Under the pieces are notes generated by a model, which was not told the DNA's origin, ran no database searches, and worked only from the letters and a program-made list of their open reading frames with translations. Both the position numbers and the translations under genes were made by a program. 64,000 nucleotides of DNA from Luidia sarsii. Taxonomy: Eukaryota; Echinodermata; Asteroidea; Paxillosida; Luidiidae. The stretch lies in assembly GCA_949987565.1 (NCBI GenBank), contig OX465103.1, positions 20,593,280 through 20,657,279 on the forward strand, given 5' to 3'. Every line of letters starts with the position of its first letter. Positions within the stretch are counted from its first letter, which is position 1. This document shows positions 44,801 to 57,600 of this stretch, in pieces.

Positions 44801-45889
44801 CAAAATGCACGAGATATATTTTGTGTATATTTATTTACATTTTTGTTTTTATATTTTTTTAAGAGCGTCTCTGTACATAATGTTCGCCTGTGCAAGCAGT
44901 GTGCTACCAAGCCCATAATTTTCATCCAATGAAGCGCGTCGCATTTCTGCGTATTCAGCCTATTATAATTAGTACAAACGGTTCACATCCTGATGTTAAT
45001 ACCAACGCAAGTGGTAGATTCCACACCGTGTTTCTTGGGTAATTTTGTTTTCCTTCTGCGCATGCCCAGAAAGGGCGTTCCGTTGTAGACTCCCCTAAAG
45101 CCGTGACGAATTCCAATCCTGGTGACCCAAAGTGACTTACTCGTAGGAACAGAATCTATTGGCACGATATCCCCCCCTTCTCAAATTTCCCAAGATCCAC
45201 AGCTGATTTGCTGGTTTAACTGACGCGCGACAAATTGTTCAGCTTCGCTAGCAATTTGTCTGCATTTGAAATCCGTATATCACCCCAACACTCTATGAAA
45301 CCGGAATACGGCAGAATATCATTGCGATCGTCTAATGACAATAAATATGCGCCGTTTTCTTATTTGTTTCTTAAATGCTCTTAAATTGTTACCCAAAAGC
45401 CATTGAGTGCAATGATAGTTGCAAGCAGGAGTTGGCTTTACGAACCGGATTTTTTGTTTTTTTTACAAAAGTAGGACTCGGCCGATGACGTGCCCTTGCC
45501 CCTCCCCCGACGAGTAAAAAAATCATCAACTAAACTATAATTGGAACCGAATCTTATCCCCCAGCAAATAGCAGGCAGGAAATGTCTTCATGCTCAGTGT
45601 TTTCACATTAACTACTAAAAAATATACAAGAGAGTATGTTAGTAATACATTCACTTACGCCAACGATGCTCCTATGATATATTGGTATTTATATGTACAC
45701 AATATATTCTGTACTCCGCGTGGTTACAACACTGAAGGTTATTCTGCAAATGCTTTAGTTACCAAATTGTTCGTGGTGGAAATACATGTAGAAAAAAAAA
45801 ATTCGAAGGACATTTGGAAGGTCTCTTGCACAACTTTTGATGAAAAAAAAAACGTGTGTAGGATTTTGTTGAAGTCACATTAGTGACAA
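41863..45889. other. Four-kilobase stretch without a recognised feature
   Basis: Mostly AT-rich unique-looking sequence. Short frames occur (for example 43100-43369, 43703-43960, 44130-44450, 44509-44775 plus; 44983-45165 minus) but none carries a known domain, signal peptide or matching splice sites. It could hold non-coding exons or regulatory DNA that cannot be seen by eye. Confidence 0.4.
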
Positions 45890-46210
45890 AGATGTACTCT
45901 GCCCGTCGTCATCTACGGCACAATGTTGAGTTTCCGGCTCTTTTCAGAGCCACACTCTGTCTCGAAAGAGATGCGTTACATGGTATCACCGAAAACCATC
46001 TTGGTACTTCCACCATGCAAACTTTTCACTTGGTATTTCCAGCGTGCAAACCTTCCACTTGGTACTTCCACCATGCAAACCTTCCACTTGGTAGACCTAC
46101 TTCTACCATGCAAACCTTTAATTTGGTAATTCCGCCATGCAAACCTTCCATTTGGTACTTCCATCATGCGAACCTTTCACTTGGTACTTCCACCATCCAA
46201 ACCTTTAAAT
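45890..46210 (+). repeat. 'CACGTCGAG' family remnant expanding into a 30-bp minisatellite
   Basis: The left part (GTACTCTGCCCGTCGTCATC ... CGGCTCTTTTCAGAGCCACA ... CATGGTATCACCGAAAACC) is a decayed copy of the family at 52685-52858. It passes into about seven units of GGTACTTCCACCATGCAAAC plus CTTCCACTT at 45996-46207, with diverged units. Confidence 0.75.
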
Positions 46211-47496
46211 CATATTTAAGACCAGAGCTATTTTCTGCGACACCTTCATGCAGATCAACACTCAGATAAATCAGGAGTGCCATGTATATTCACCACGAAT
46301 CATCTCACAAAACGATGATTGATTGATCATTGGATTACTTAGATTTCTTTTTGTTACATTACCACGTGGAATAGAATAAATGTATGATAATAAATAAACC
46401 ATAATGGGTATACAATGATAAAAAGACGAGCAAGTATAAATTATACTGATAACTAATATAAAAAATGATGAGCTGAATCAATTTACAATATTATCAACAA
46501 CACGACAACAACAGTGACATTGTTTTTTTTTACCTTTAGAGATCCCAGTTCCCAATTCCACTTGGAAAACATGTATTTAGCCAGAAGTCGTAGAAATGGA
46601 GCGATTACATCATTATTCTTCGTCAGGAAAAATCTAAATTGATTGCATAACTCAGGTTGTTCCACTACAAAAGCTGGTATTTACAGAAATAAGCCTTATG
46701 GGCTCGCTTCTATACGAGTCAGAATTCGATCAGAAATAGCCGGGCTACTGTCGTCTCGCCTTAATGCTGAAAACAATTCGCGTTCATTAAGTCGACTATC
46801 TTTATTGCTTTGAATGTTTCGCTCGCGGCAGCCGCGGATGCAGGACGCATTACGTGCCGAACGAGTTGATGTGCAAACAAAATAATTCTCCCTGGAGAGA
46901 CATTCTGACAAATAACGACCACAATTCTTATTATACGCAGACAAATTCGCGGCTCCGACCCAAGACGTATACGACGGGGACTATAAAACTCAAACGGAAA
47001 CAAGTTCACGCAGGTCTTCACTAACCCTTCACGCCTCGTGTTAAACATCGTCTCGGCAACTGACAAACCAAGAACTGGAATCACATTGATACACGTTAAC
47101 TTTCGATACGTAACACTCCTGGCTATCTGGACGTCGTCAACGCGACATTGTATAATAATACTTGGTGCATTTTGTGCCGACTCTACCTGGGTCTATTAAA
47201 CAGCGTTCGATCAACGGCTGAGGTTGACGCTATAGTTGGACTAGCGCATGCAGTCTATAGGCTACGGCCTACAAATGGGCATGCAGTCTAGTCCACTATT
47301 CGGAACCAGCCTCCCGAAGTTGGTGCGACTATTAAACATTGTAAACGGTTCATACTATTGTGCAGAGGGGGGGACAATAAGCATTGAACGCAAGGCTAAA
47401 AAATGGCCGACAGAATCATAACATAAATCCTGAGATCAACTGATACGCCGGCCACTATGGCGTGTAGGGTGTTGGACTATAAACCTTTAATACCTA
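46211..47496. other. No gene seen
   Basis: The 107-codon minus-strand frame at 46761-47084 has no recognisable domain. Short inverted CATGCAGTCTA words occur near 47250-47290. No gene called. Confidence 0.35.
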
Positions 47497-47570
47497 AAAG
47501 GGGCCCACCGACTCGCTTAAAGGGGCCCACCGACTCGCTTAAAGGGGCCCACCGACTCGCTTAAAGGGGC
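47497..47570 (+). repeat. 22-bp tandem repeat, about 3.4 copies
   Basis: AAAGGGGCCCACCGACTCGC TT repeated exactly at 47497, 47519 and 47541, then a partial fourth copy. Confidence 0.95.
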
Positions 47571-47753
47571 TCGAATCTCCTCGACTGCCAGTCCGACTTC
47601 ACCAGAAACGCGCGCGAAAATCAAAGCCCCGTCTCTCGGCATGCAACGCGACACCAGCGCGAACCCACTGAATTATAGTATACAGCGAGAAGCGTTGGTA
47701 ATAACGTGCCCTTTTTGCTACACGATAGGTGAGGTCATAGCTCCCAAGCAGTG

Positions 47754-48104
47754 GGCCACGTATGCGGTTTTTTTTCATTTACACCGTACCGCAGCCTGTA
47801 AGGTTTTTCGCAGTCAGTGCAAATTCTTGCTTGAAAAGAGACCAGCCCCGTGTCACAAGGTCAGTCGGTCTGAAGGGAGGGTGCCAGAAACTGCAAAAGG
47901 CGTCCTGCGATGTTTTGTGACAGCGCTTGAGTGATTCCTCCTCCTCTGTGTTTTATGACGTTTCCAAAGTAGGAAATAAAAAACACGAAAGAAAGCTCAC
48001 AGTAACCCACATCACTAGATGAAGCCTCTTTTCAAGCGCGAATTTGCACCGCTACAGCGGGGAAAATGGGCCTATAGGCCACGGTGTATACAAAACATGC
48101 GGCC
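47754..48104. mobile_element. Foldback repeat with imperfect about 85-bp arms
   Basis: Left arm GGCCACGTATGCGGTTTTTT, ACACCGTACCGCAG, GTGCAAATTCTTGCTTGAAA, AGAG (47754-47841) is mirrored by CTCTTTTCAAGCGCGAATTT, GCACCGCTACAGCGG, CCACGGTGTATAC, GCATGCGGCC-like sequence to 48104. A related single arm occurs at about 40320-40395. No coding capacity. Confidence 0.6.
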
Positions 48105-48498
48105 CGTATCGCCTGCGGTGCGCATGTGCCGTCTCAGCCTGGGATTTCTTGATCGAAGTCACTCACGGTAGTGTTCGAAACGCGCCGTGACCTGGTATTG
48201 CCCTCACTGGTGAGCTTGAAATACCAGCTTTCTATCTCCCTCCCTCTCTCGAACTCGTGGGTGCCAGTCTATAGCAACAAAATCCATTCATTGCGACATT
48301 AGGGGTCCCCCGAAGGGTTTCGGAAACCAGACATGGTCGATTGTGCACCAGAACACACAGGGATTTAAAAAAAAAAAACGAAAGAAGTGCAGGCTGTGCT
48401 GCACACACAATGAACGGCCATTCTGGATCCCCCTCCCTCCCTCCGAACTAAGTTCGGATCGAACTCGTTGAGGGGCGCCCTCCTCGGCAGCTCGGCAT
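48105..48498. other. 3' flank of the transporter gene
   Basis: Downstream of the transporter stop codon (minus-strand sense), so it probably includes its 3' UTR. No clear polyadenylation signal was found. Confidence 0.4.
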
Positions 48499-48660
48499 CT
48501 AGACCGGGGTGGGCCCTCCGTCAGCCACGGCGGTGGCGTAGGAGGGCGGCAGATAGTCCTGGTAGGGGCCTTGCGATTTCGCGTCGACGATGCGAGGCAG
48601 GGCCATGCCCTTCCTGAGATCCTCCTCCGACCAGTTGGGCGTGATGCACTTCGTGAAGCG
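48499..48660 (-). CDS. SLC6A1-like: SLC6A1-like last exon I (cytoplasmic C-tail)
   Basis: 162 bp including the TAG stop at 48501-48499. Acceptor TTTTTTTTCACAG. Encodes [20 protein letters not shown] then [20 protein letters not shown] and [17 protein letters not shown] fits the PPxY consensus bound by WW domains. The tail does not end in a recognisable PDZ ligand, unlike vertebrate GAT-1. Reading of this exon is secure by splice phase and the K(Q/E)R..I.P pattern; its tail is family-divergent. Confidence 0.88.
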   Translation of the reverse strand, partial: RFTKCITPNWSEEDLRKGMALPRIVDAKSQGPYQDYLPPSYATAVADGGPTPV

Positions 48661-51600
48661 CTGTGAAAAAAAAACGAGAGAAGGCGGACAGAACATGGGC
48701 TCAATGGATAACTACGGTACTATACTGCTAAGTAGAGAGCATAGACAGTTAGCTGATGCCTACTCGGGTGTCATGAACCAATCCCCTCCACACTAATCCA
48801 TCCAGCATGGCAGTCCTCAGCTCTGTCAAGTCTCTCTCCGGCATACCAATGTAATTTGTCTGCTTCCTAGTTCCTACCCCTTTTTCTCACTACTACTAAG
48901 TCGAGAGCATAGACAGTTAGCTGATGCCTACTCGGGTGTCATGAACCAATCCTCTCCACACTAATCTGTCCAGCATGGCAGTCCTCAGCTCTGTCAAGTC
49001 TCTCTCCGGCATACCAATGTAATTTGTCTGCTTCCTAGTTCCTACCCCTTTTTCTCACTACTACTAAGTCGAGAGCATAGACAGTTAGCTGATGCCTACT
49101 CGGGTGTCATGAACCAATCCCCTCCACACTAATCTGTCCAGCATGGCAGTCCTCAGCTCTTCAAGTTCTGTGTCTCTCTCCATCAAACCAATGTAATTTG
49201 TCTGCTTCCTACCCTCTTTTCCCCCATTGCCATGTGATGGTTTCCCACAATACAACAGGACTAGCCGAGAGCTATAGATGTTGTACACAAAGCCCTGCAA
49301 CCTCAATCTTCTGATCCGTAATTCAGAAACCTTTGGAAGACCTCCACGGTATTTCTGACAAGGCCCCTCCATGAAATGTTGAGAGCCATACTTAGCATAT
49401 GGGTATATACCCAATCGAGGGTCCCTTTCTTGTACTGTTAGGTCGAGTTCGGGCGGCCTGCTCTTCACACGCGAACCTTGTTCTCGTGCTCGAACCACAC
49501 GAACACGACCCATGCAGGAACGCTGCACTCGAAACAGGATCACGCACCACCTCTCCGCCAGGGTCGTTCACGAACAGCCGAGAACGAGCGCCTGAACTCG
49601 CCCTTAAAACCCTAACCCTCCCAAATCCAACAGAATCCTATTGTCCAATTGTAGGAATTCGTAGGATTTGGGGCATGTGGCAGTTGATGCAATGTAGGGA
49701 TTTGCAGGATTTGGGGCATGTGGAGTTTTTGTCACTGGAGGAAAATGCAGGATCCGGGTTACAAGGCCCAATGTGATGGAGGATGATTCTGTAGGATTGA
49801 GGGCATGTGGAGTTTTTTGTCACTTGAGGAAAATGTAGGATCCGGGTTACAAGGCCCAATGTGATGGAGGATGATTCTGTAGGATTGGGGGCATGTGGAG
49901 TTTTTGTCACTATAGGAAAATGTAGCATCCGGGTTACAAGGCCCAATGTGATGGAGGATGATTCTGTAGGATTGGGGCCATTTGGAGTTTTTGTCACTTG
50001 AGGAAAATGTAGGATCCGGGTAACAAGGCCCAATGTGATGGAGGATGAAATTTTAGGATTGAGGGCATTTAGGATTCCGCTCCATGTAGCAGTACAGATT
50101 CTTCTTATGGTGGCCACAATTAACCTCCCCTCCATATCATCTCTCAGTGCGGGACCTCTCTATCGACCGTGCAACTCACCTCTTTGACGGAGCCCGGGGT
50201 GACGAGCAGCAGGTACACCATGTAGCCCGGTATGCAGAGCATGGAGCTAAGCGCCAGGCAAATGCCGAAAGCAATGGCCCACGCCGGGTACTCGTAATTG
50301 TCCAGAGTCAGCGGCTTGAACTGCACCAGGTTGAATATGAACACCCCCTGCAGGATGGCGCAATGGAACGACCCACGTAATATGAGTATTCATGTCTAAC
50401 AGGCAGCCAATGGGACATTGGGGAATCGTATGACGCTGCTTTGCAAACAGGCGTTGTCCTATGGTCCGATCAGAAAATAATCTGATTGATAAGACAATCT
50501 GACAGTTGGATTTTGCACTGACTCGAAATGTTACCACATGGTATTTTGACCAAAGTCGGCTCAAATGTCCGTTGAATATTACCCGACATATTTGTCTTGA
50601 TAATGAAGAAGCCATAATTGACGGATTGCGCCCTATAGGTAACGTGACCTATAGTGGGTATCAAGCAATACAAAACAAACATGGCGGCACCCATAATTAT
50701 CAAGGTGCTGTTGTTGTAAAGTACATGGCGACTTTTGCGACTTTTTTTTTTCGAGCGAGGCTTTTCTTTTTCGAAATCTATGAATACCATTCCGGAGTTT
50801 TAACCCGTGATGACATCACGCAATCGGTCACCAATCCAATTGCACACCAATAGTCAAAGAAAGCAAATTCACACGAGATTGGAAGGTCGGCACACTATCT
50901 TCCACGACGTAAATGCATTCAGCAGATGTTTCTCTTGACAAGAACGCCGACATAAAAATCGATAATTTGCTGGTACTTTCGACTCGAGGAAAGTACGTTT
51001 TCTTTTACGCTTAAAAGAAAATTCAGCATAACCCAATGGTGGTATTATAATAATATAATCAGTATAATTATTTCCTATCATAATTTCAAGATGAGAACCT
51101 AATTCGATTGATTCCAATGGCCTTTTATTGCATAACAACTACACCAATAGATTTACCAGGCAGAGCGTGGGTACCAGCACAGTCCAGCATATCTTCCACC
51201 AAATGAACGGCCGGTAACCAATCATCTGCTCTATGTTGCGATAGAAACGGTCCACGCCTGCGCAGTGGGACGGAAAGAGAAAATTACAGTGCTCTTCATC
51301 AGGAAGATTCCCACCTGTTATGAAAACAAATATCTTCAACCCCGTATGTATGTAGAAAGGCAGACCTGCTTGTAAGCAATATGATGTACTGTAGAGGGAG
51401 CTGGTTGCGCGGTCGTCCGCGATAGGACGGGGTGGGTGGGATGGGATGGGATGGGATGGGATGGGATGGGATGGGATGGGATGTGGGATGAGATAGGGAA
51501 GGATATGATATGACAGGATAGGATAGGAAAGGATAGGATAGGATAGGATAGGATAGGATGGGATGAGATGGGGTGGGATGGGATGAGATGGGGTTGGATG

Positions 51601-54600
51601 GGATGGGATCGGATGGAATGGGATGGGATGGGATGTGGGATGGGATGGGATGGGATGGAATGGAATGGTATGGAATGGAATGGAATGGGATGGGATGGGA
51701 CGGGACGGGACGGGACGGGATGGGACGTGATATAGCATGGAATAGGATAGGATCAATTTAAAACATGGCTAAAACCTCCCTATACACTGCACATAAGAGA
51801 TATGGGGGGAAAATGCCAAAATCCCCACATTCTGTACTTTGAAACATGTCAATACCAAATTGATGTCAGACATGACCGCTCAGCCTAAGCTAGAGCCCAG
51901 GCCATAATGGACTGGGTGAAAAGGCGCCGTCATTCCACCCAGCAATTAGGTGCAGCGCCTCAAAGGGTGTGAGCGGGGCTCAGTCTGCTGGAGGACTCTT
52001 ACCGTAGAACCAGCTGACAGCGGTGGTCTGAAAGAACATGAGGAAGAGTAGACTCATCCCGCTGGCGGCGTAGTTGTTGAAGATCTCAAAGACGTAGATG
52101 CCGCCCTGTCAACCGCGTGTAAAAAGAAGAAGAAGAAGAAGAAGAAGAGGCAAGATGCCGCCCGTTACTCTTCAAGATCGCGAGCATTCCAATGGAGGAT
52201 GGCGGCTCACGTGTCGTTGATATGTCACATCCGATTGGATAATTTTCTGGTTAGTATACTATTGTAAGGCGCCAGTAAAGATCGCGTTATCCATCGTGAC
52301 AAATACATAATTTTGGAGATATACGGCAGTTAATGGTCAAATCGGTGCCTCCACCTCTGCAAAGACTAGAAAAAAAGAAAAAAGAAGAAGCTGCATCCAC
52401 TTTTTGTGATCTTTGATTGTTTGCTTCTGAATAAAATCGGGGACATGTTCACTGGAGATATACAGCAGCTAATGGGTGAATGCTTCTGACTAGTGCCCCC
52501 ACTCCGGCAAAGAGTAGTAAGAGCGTTGGTTTAGTCCATTTTTTTCTTTGCCATTTTTCTAAATTCTTCAAAGGTTCCCAGTCCGTTCACAATTCCTTTA
52601 ATTTGTTTGACAAACGAGAAATATGCATTCAGAAAGCAAATGAAACAAATAAATAAGACTTAAGGCTTTGCATGGTGGGGAATCAATATAAGAAGGTTTG
52701 CGGTGACACCATGTATCAGGTCTCTTAAAGGAGAATCTCCTGATGACGGCCAGAGCACACTGGTCGAAACGTCGAGTTACCACTCAGGTTCTTTTCAAAA
52801 CCAAACCTCTTCCTTTAAGAGACCTGATACATGGTGTCACCGCAAACCTTCTTATATTAAATGAAACAAAGACACGCAGCGTTTACTTGGACAGACGTGC
52901 TCTAGCAGCCGAGCTACCCTATAAGGGCCTTCCCCAAAGCATGTTACAGTTTCACGATATGGAGAATGGATTTGCATCCGAGGACGTTTGCGTGAAGTAT
53001 TTCGTGATTATTCATCGTGCGTGACTCCCCATCCGGCAGACCAGTGTCCGTGTTCCCAAGGGGCTACCGTAGCCACTGACCCTTTGCGGGTGTGGGGAGG
53101 AGGTGGGGGAGTCCTTACCTGCGAGACCATACTCAGTCCGATCACGTAGGAAATAACGCAGGTGATGGCGATGAAGATCTCCTTGTACCGCCGCAGATAC
53201 TTGGGCCACTCGTCAATGCAGGCGGTGAAGAACCCTTCCATGGTGCAGAACTGTCCAGTGCAGAAAAGTCACGCGGTTAACAATCAGATCGAGACCAATA
53301 ATGTGACCCGGCACAGCATAATGAAGAATAACTCCACTTTTGAGATTTTGAGGTTTTCTAATGATGTGAAAGAGTACACCATTAGCTTTCAAATGATATC
53401 AAAATATAATATCCTCTAATGCTTAAAATTTCCGAAAATACCCAAAAATAAAATTGATTTGTAATTGAATTGTGAAGATACTTTAACTTCAGGCGTTGTT
53501 TACTCAAAAAGTGTTTTGGTGGGATATTCTTCATGGCGTTGTGCCGGGTCACTAATGTGCTCTCTCATCTCCAGAGCACGCACCGTGTAGGGGAGCACTG
53601 AGCAGGGCGGGGGAGGGGAACCTGGTGAGGGGATCGCTAGGTTCACATGTCTTGATGGGAAACATAAATCATAGGCCTATACCGCACGAGAGTGACCTTG
53701 CTGCCATTTCGCTTCTTTGAGCTGCTAATGGACATGGATAAGACTTGAAGGTTTGCAAGTAGGAAGTTTGCGGTGACACCATGTTCATCATCTCTGAAGA
53801 GGGGTATGGCTCTGAAAAGAACCGGTAACTCCTGACAACGGGAAGAGTTCACACTACCGGCAACTTTCAGAGCCATACTGAGATGATATACACGGTGTCA
53901 CTGTAAACCTCCTAGTAGCTAATGGATTTGCTACGCAACACTGTTTTCGAGGCACCTCGTTTTGCAGTAGCGAACCGAGCCGTGCGTGGTTGCAAAATGA
54001 GCCGCTCAGTCAACGTTTCGGACACTGGTCCTCTGCCCATCACCGGGAGACTGATTGATACAGACTGGAGAGATGTAATATGAAGAGTCTTGTAATGCCT
54101 ACCCTGCAAACCTTGCTTGACACGATTTACCATGTATAAAATCGGCGATTTTGGTGAACGTGACACTAGCCAATAGTCAAGTGTATAAATTTAGCTCCTT
54201 ACATTGCCCAAAATACAAACCTTGCTTGACACGATTTACTATGTATAATATAATCGGCAATTTTGGTGCACGTGACACTAGCCAATAGCCAAGTGTATAA
54301 AGCTCCTTGCATTGCCCACCCTGCAAACCTTGCTTGACACGATTACGGCGATGATGGTGTACGTGATTCTAGCCAATAGTGAAGTGTGTAAATTTCCTTG
54401 CATTCCCCACCCTGCAAACCTTGCTTGACACGATTTACCATGTATAAAATCGGCGATGTTGGTGCACGTGTCACTAGCCAATGATCAAGTGTATAAAGCT
54501 CCTTGCATTCCCCACCCTGCAAACCTTGCTTGACACGATTTACCATGTATAAAATCGGCGATGTTGGTGCACGTGTCACTAGCCAATGATCAAGTGTATA

Positions 54601-57600
54601 AAGCTCCTTGCATTCCCCACCCTGCAAACCTTGCTTGACACGATTTACCATGTATAAAATCGGCGATGTTGGTGCACGTGTCACTAGCCAATGATCAAGT
54701 GTATAAAGCTCCTTGCATTCCCCACCCTGCAAACCTTGCTTGACACGATTTACCATGCATAAAATCGGCGATGTTGGTACACGTGAAACTAGCCAATGAT
54801 CAAGTGTATAAAGCTCCTTGCATTCCCCACCCTGCAAACCTTGCTTGACACGATTTACCATGCATAAAATCGGCGACGTTGGTACACGTGAAACTAGCCA
54901 ATAGCCAATTTGTCTGGCGCTCACCTGACTGTCCAGTCCCACCATGAAGATCATAGAGAAGAAGAAGCAGGACCATACGGGAGAGGCGGGCAGCTGGGCC
55001 AAGGCAGCCGGGTAGGCCATGAAGGCGAGGCCTGGCCCTATAATACAAAGAGAGAGGGGGGTTATAGCGCCACCTGGTTTCTCGTCGTCCATAGATCTTG
55101 ATATAACGGCAGGATTTGGGTTTAGCCTGAGACTGAGGTGTCATGTTTACGTTATCAGTGGGTTCATTAATGTTTTTCCTCCTAACTTAATTTTGTTTAA
55201 GGTGATATACAAAAGTGTTGCAAACTGCGTACTGACTAAAATTACCAAAACGTAAATCTTAAAATTGAGTGGGCCTGATGTTTCGATCCTAGCAGGACCT
55301 TTCTCAAAGGCAGAGTGACAAGGACAAAACAGATACATGTACACGAAGGAAGGGGGATAGAGTGAATAGGACACGGATGAGAAACAAAGGACAAAGAGTG
55401 AAGCTGGTAGGGAGAGATAAATTTTGATTAATTAAAGAGATTAATTAAGATTAATTAAAGAGATTAATTAAGATTAATTAAAGAGATTAATTTTGTTTAT
55501 TTATCTTATTACTGTTTATCACACACCAGTAGCCTGTTTATGCAAACTTTGTTAGTATTTAAAATTAGTATTTAATACAAATTAGTAATATGTGATATTG
55601 TACTGTTTGTTAGCAGCAATGGGTTTGTTGCTAATGCTTATAGGGACCGACTCCCCCTTTTTATCCCAACGTATATGTCACTCAGGGACTACCGTACAAT
55701 GAAATCAAACGATCTACCTGATGCGGTGACGTTTGCGACGTCAACGTTTTGCACATGCGCCATGTGACCCAGCGTGGAGAAGATGACGAAGCCAGCGAAG
55801 AAACTGGTACCGCTGTTGATACCTGCCACGATGAGGGCATCCCTGCCACATACACAAAAAAATGAAACATTATCAATATTACCGAGAAATTAATGAGACA
55901 CAACAGCGATATGACATAAGTGATTTTCCTCCAATTTCAGACTGTTAGTACCTGTGGCCGCTTTCTAGCAGCTTCTAGACCCATGAGTCATAGATGTATA
56001 CACCAAGACTAGAAGGATTGTTATCCGCCCGAAAAGAACCCAGAGAGGCCAATGTCTTTCTTCTCTGTGGTAGAAGTCCCTATAGTAGCCACAACTACAT
56101 ATGTGACCCGGCACAGCATAATAACACCATTTTTGAGATTTTGAGGTTTTCACCGTATAGTTGACCAAAATCTTACTTGTAAACGTTATTCTTGAACGTG
56201 TTGTAGCTTCCCAGAGCGATCAGACTGCCCAGCCCAGTACCGTAGGAGAAGAAAATCTGTGTCACTGCATCCAGCCACACCTGACAAAGAAACAACATTG
56301 GTTACTGATGTTAACTTGAAGATAAAAAGCTCAAGATGACCATAGGAAATTATTGAAAAAGAATGGGACGGTCTTTGGTTCCCCGCCAATATCATCCCGT
56401 TCACTATGGAGAACTGTGCGTTTGTACCTTTAATGCTGCCTTTTTTAGTACATAATGTCAATTCCTATCCTATCTCCAGCTTTCCTGAGTTCCTCCCTGT
56501 CTCCTTCCTTCCTTCCTGTCTCCTTCCTTCCTTAGCCCTTACCCTAGAGTAGCTTTATTGTCTGTTTTTGGGCGAAACTGCATTTAAAAAAAAAAATCCG
56601 AAGTTATAATACATTCGCCTTTTTCCGAGTCGCCAGTTTCAAGTGTACTCGGTATATAGGCTAAACGCTACCCGGCCATTTGTTACTGGCCAAAGATTGG
56701 CCGGTACAACTAACCATTAGACTCGGTTAAAGTAACCAAGAGGAAAGTTTACTGCGTTGTTTCCACTGCATGGGCTTAAAGGCTGGGAAAGGTCACCCTC
56801 GTACTTTTACAAAACTGAGAAAATCGGAATCGCGTCTTCACATAACCCCCCCCCCAAAAAAAATAAATAAAAATAAACCGGGTAGTTCTAATTGCTGATA
56901 TGTTATCTAGACGCCAGTAAAAATGTCAAATAACTGAAAAATCACTGTATAAGCATGTAAAATCATATTTGCTTAAAGTTTTGTCCCATATACTTATAAA
57001 TGTATAAAAGGTTTTTTTTTCCTTGTATAAAAAAAACCTTTCCCTTAAGGGGGGAAGATTGTTACAGGTGGGACTTTGTTCATTTCTGTTGAGCCCTGAC
57101 TCTAGTCATGACTGGTATGTTAAGACCTCGACTGGTCTGCAGCAGGCCCCATTTAAGAGTGTAACTTTCTTTGTACCATTGTAATGTATTATGTGTTGTG
57201 CATGCCCTGTACTCTTAGCCCTTTTGTACTATTTGGGGGTATACTGGTATATAATAAGTGGGTTGTGCCGCACTTGGGTGCACTCATCACACCACCACCA
57301 CTACTTCAGCCGGAGGCTCTGCTGCTCTTTGCAACTGATGGGTGCCCACAACCTTCATCATTCCAAGCCTGCTGCCCACAACCTTCTTCATTCCAAGCCT
57401 GCTGCCCACAACCTTCATCATTCCAAGCCTGCTGCCCACAACCTTCATCATTCCAAGCCTGCTTCGTGTGCATATTCCTGAGGCTGCACACTACCAGTAG
57501 CAACAGCGAGTCACCGCTGTTCGCTACATCAACTTCAAGTTGGTGAACTGGCACATGCTTTGCATGTAAGAGACGGCGAGTCCACGCTGTTCTGTCTCCT

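Noticed and set aside
47497..47570. CRISPR-like short regular repeat
   Set aside because: Direct head-to-tail 22-bp repeats without spacers, in a eukaryotic genome.
49638..50135. 165-codon Thr/Pro/Ser repeat frame on the minus strand
   Set aside because: The 87-88-bp minisatellite of the last intron; unit length varies between 87 and 88 so the frame is not maintained by selection.
54343..54924. Repeat peptide as an independent gene
   Set aside because: It is the 105-bp minisatellite read in the exon D frame; reported only as a possible read-through.
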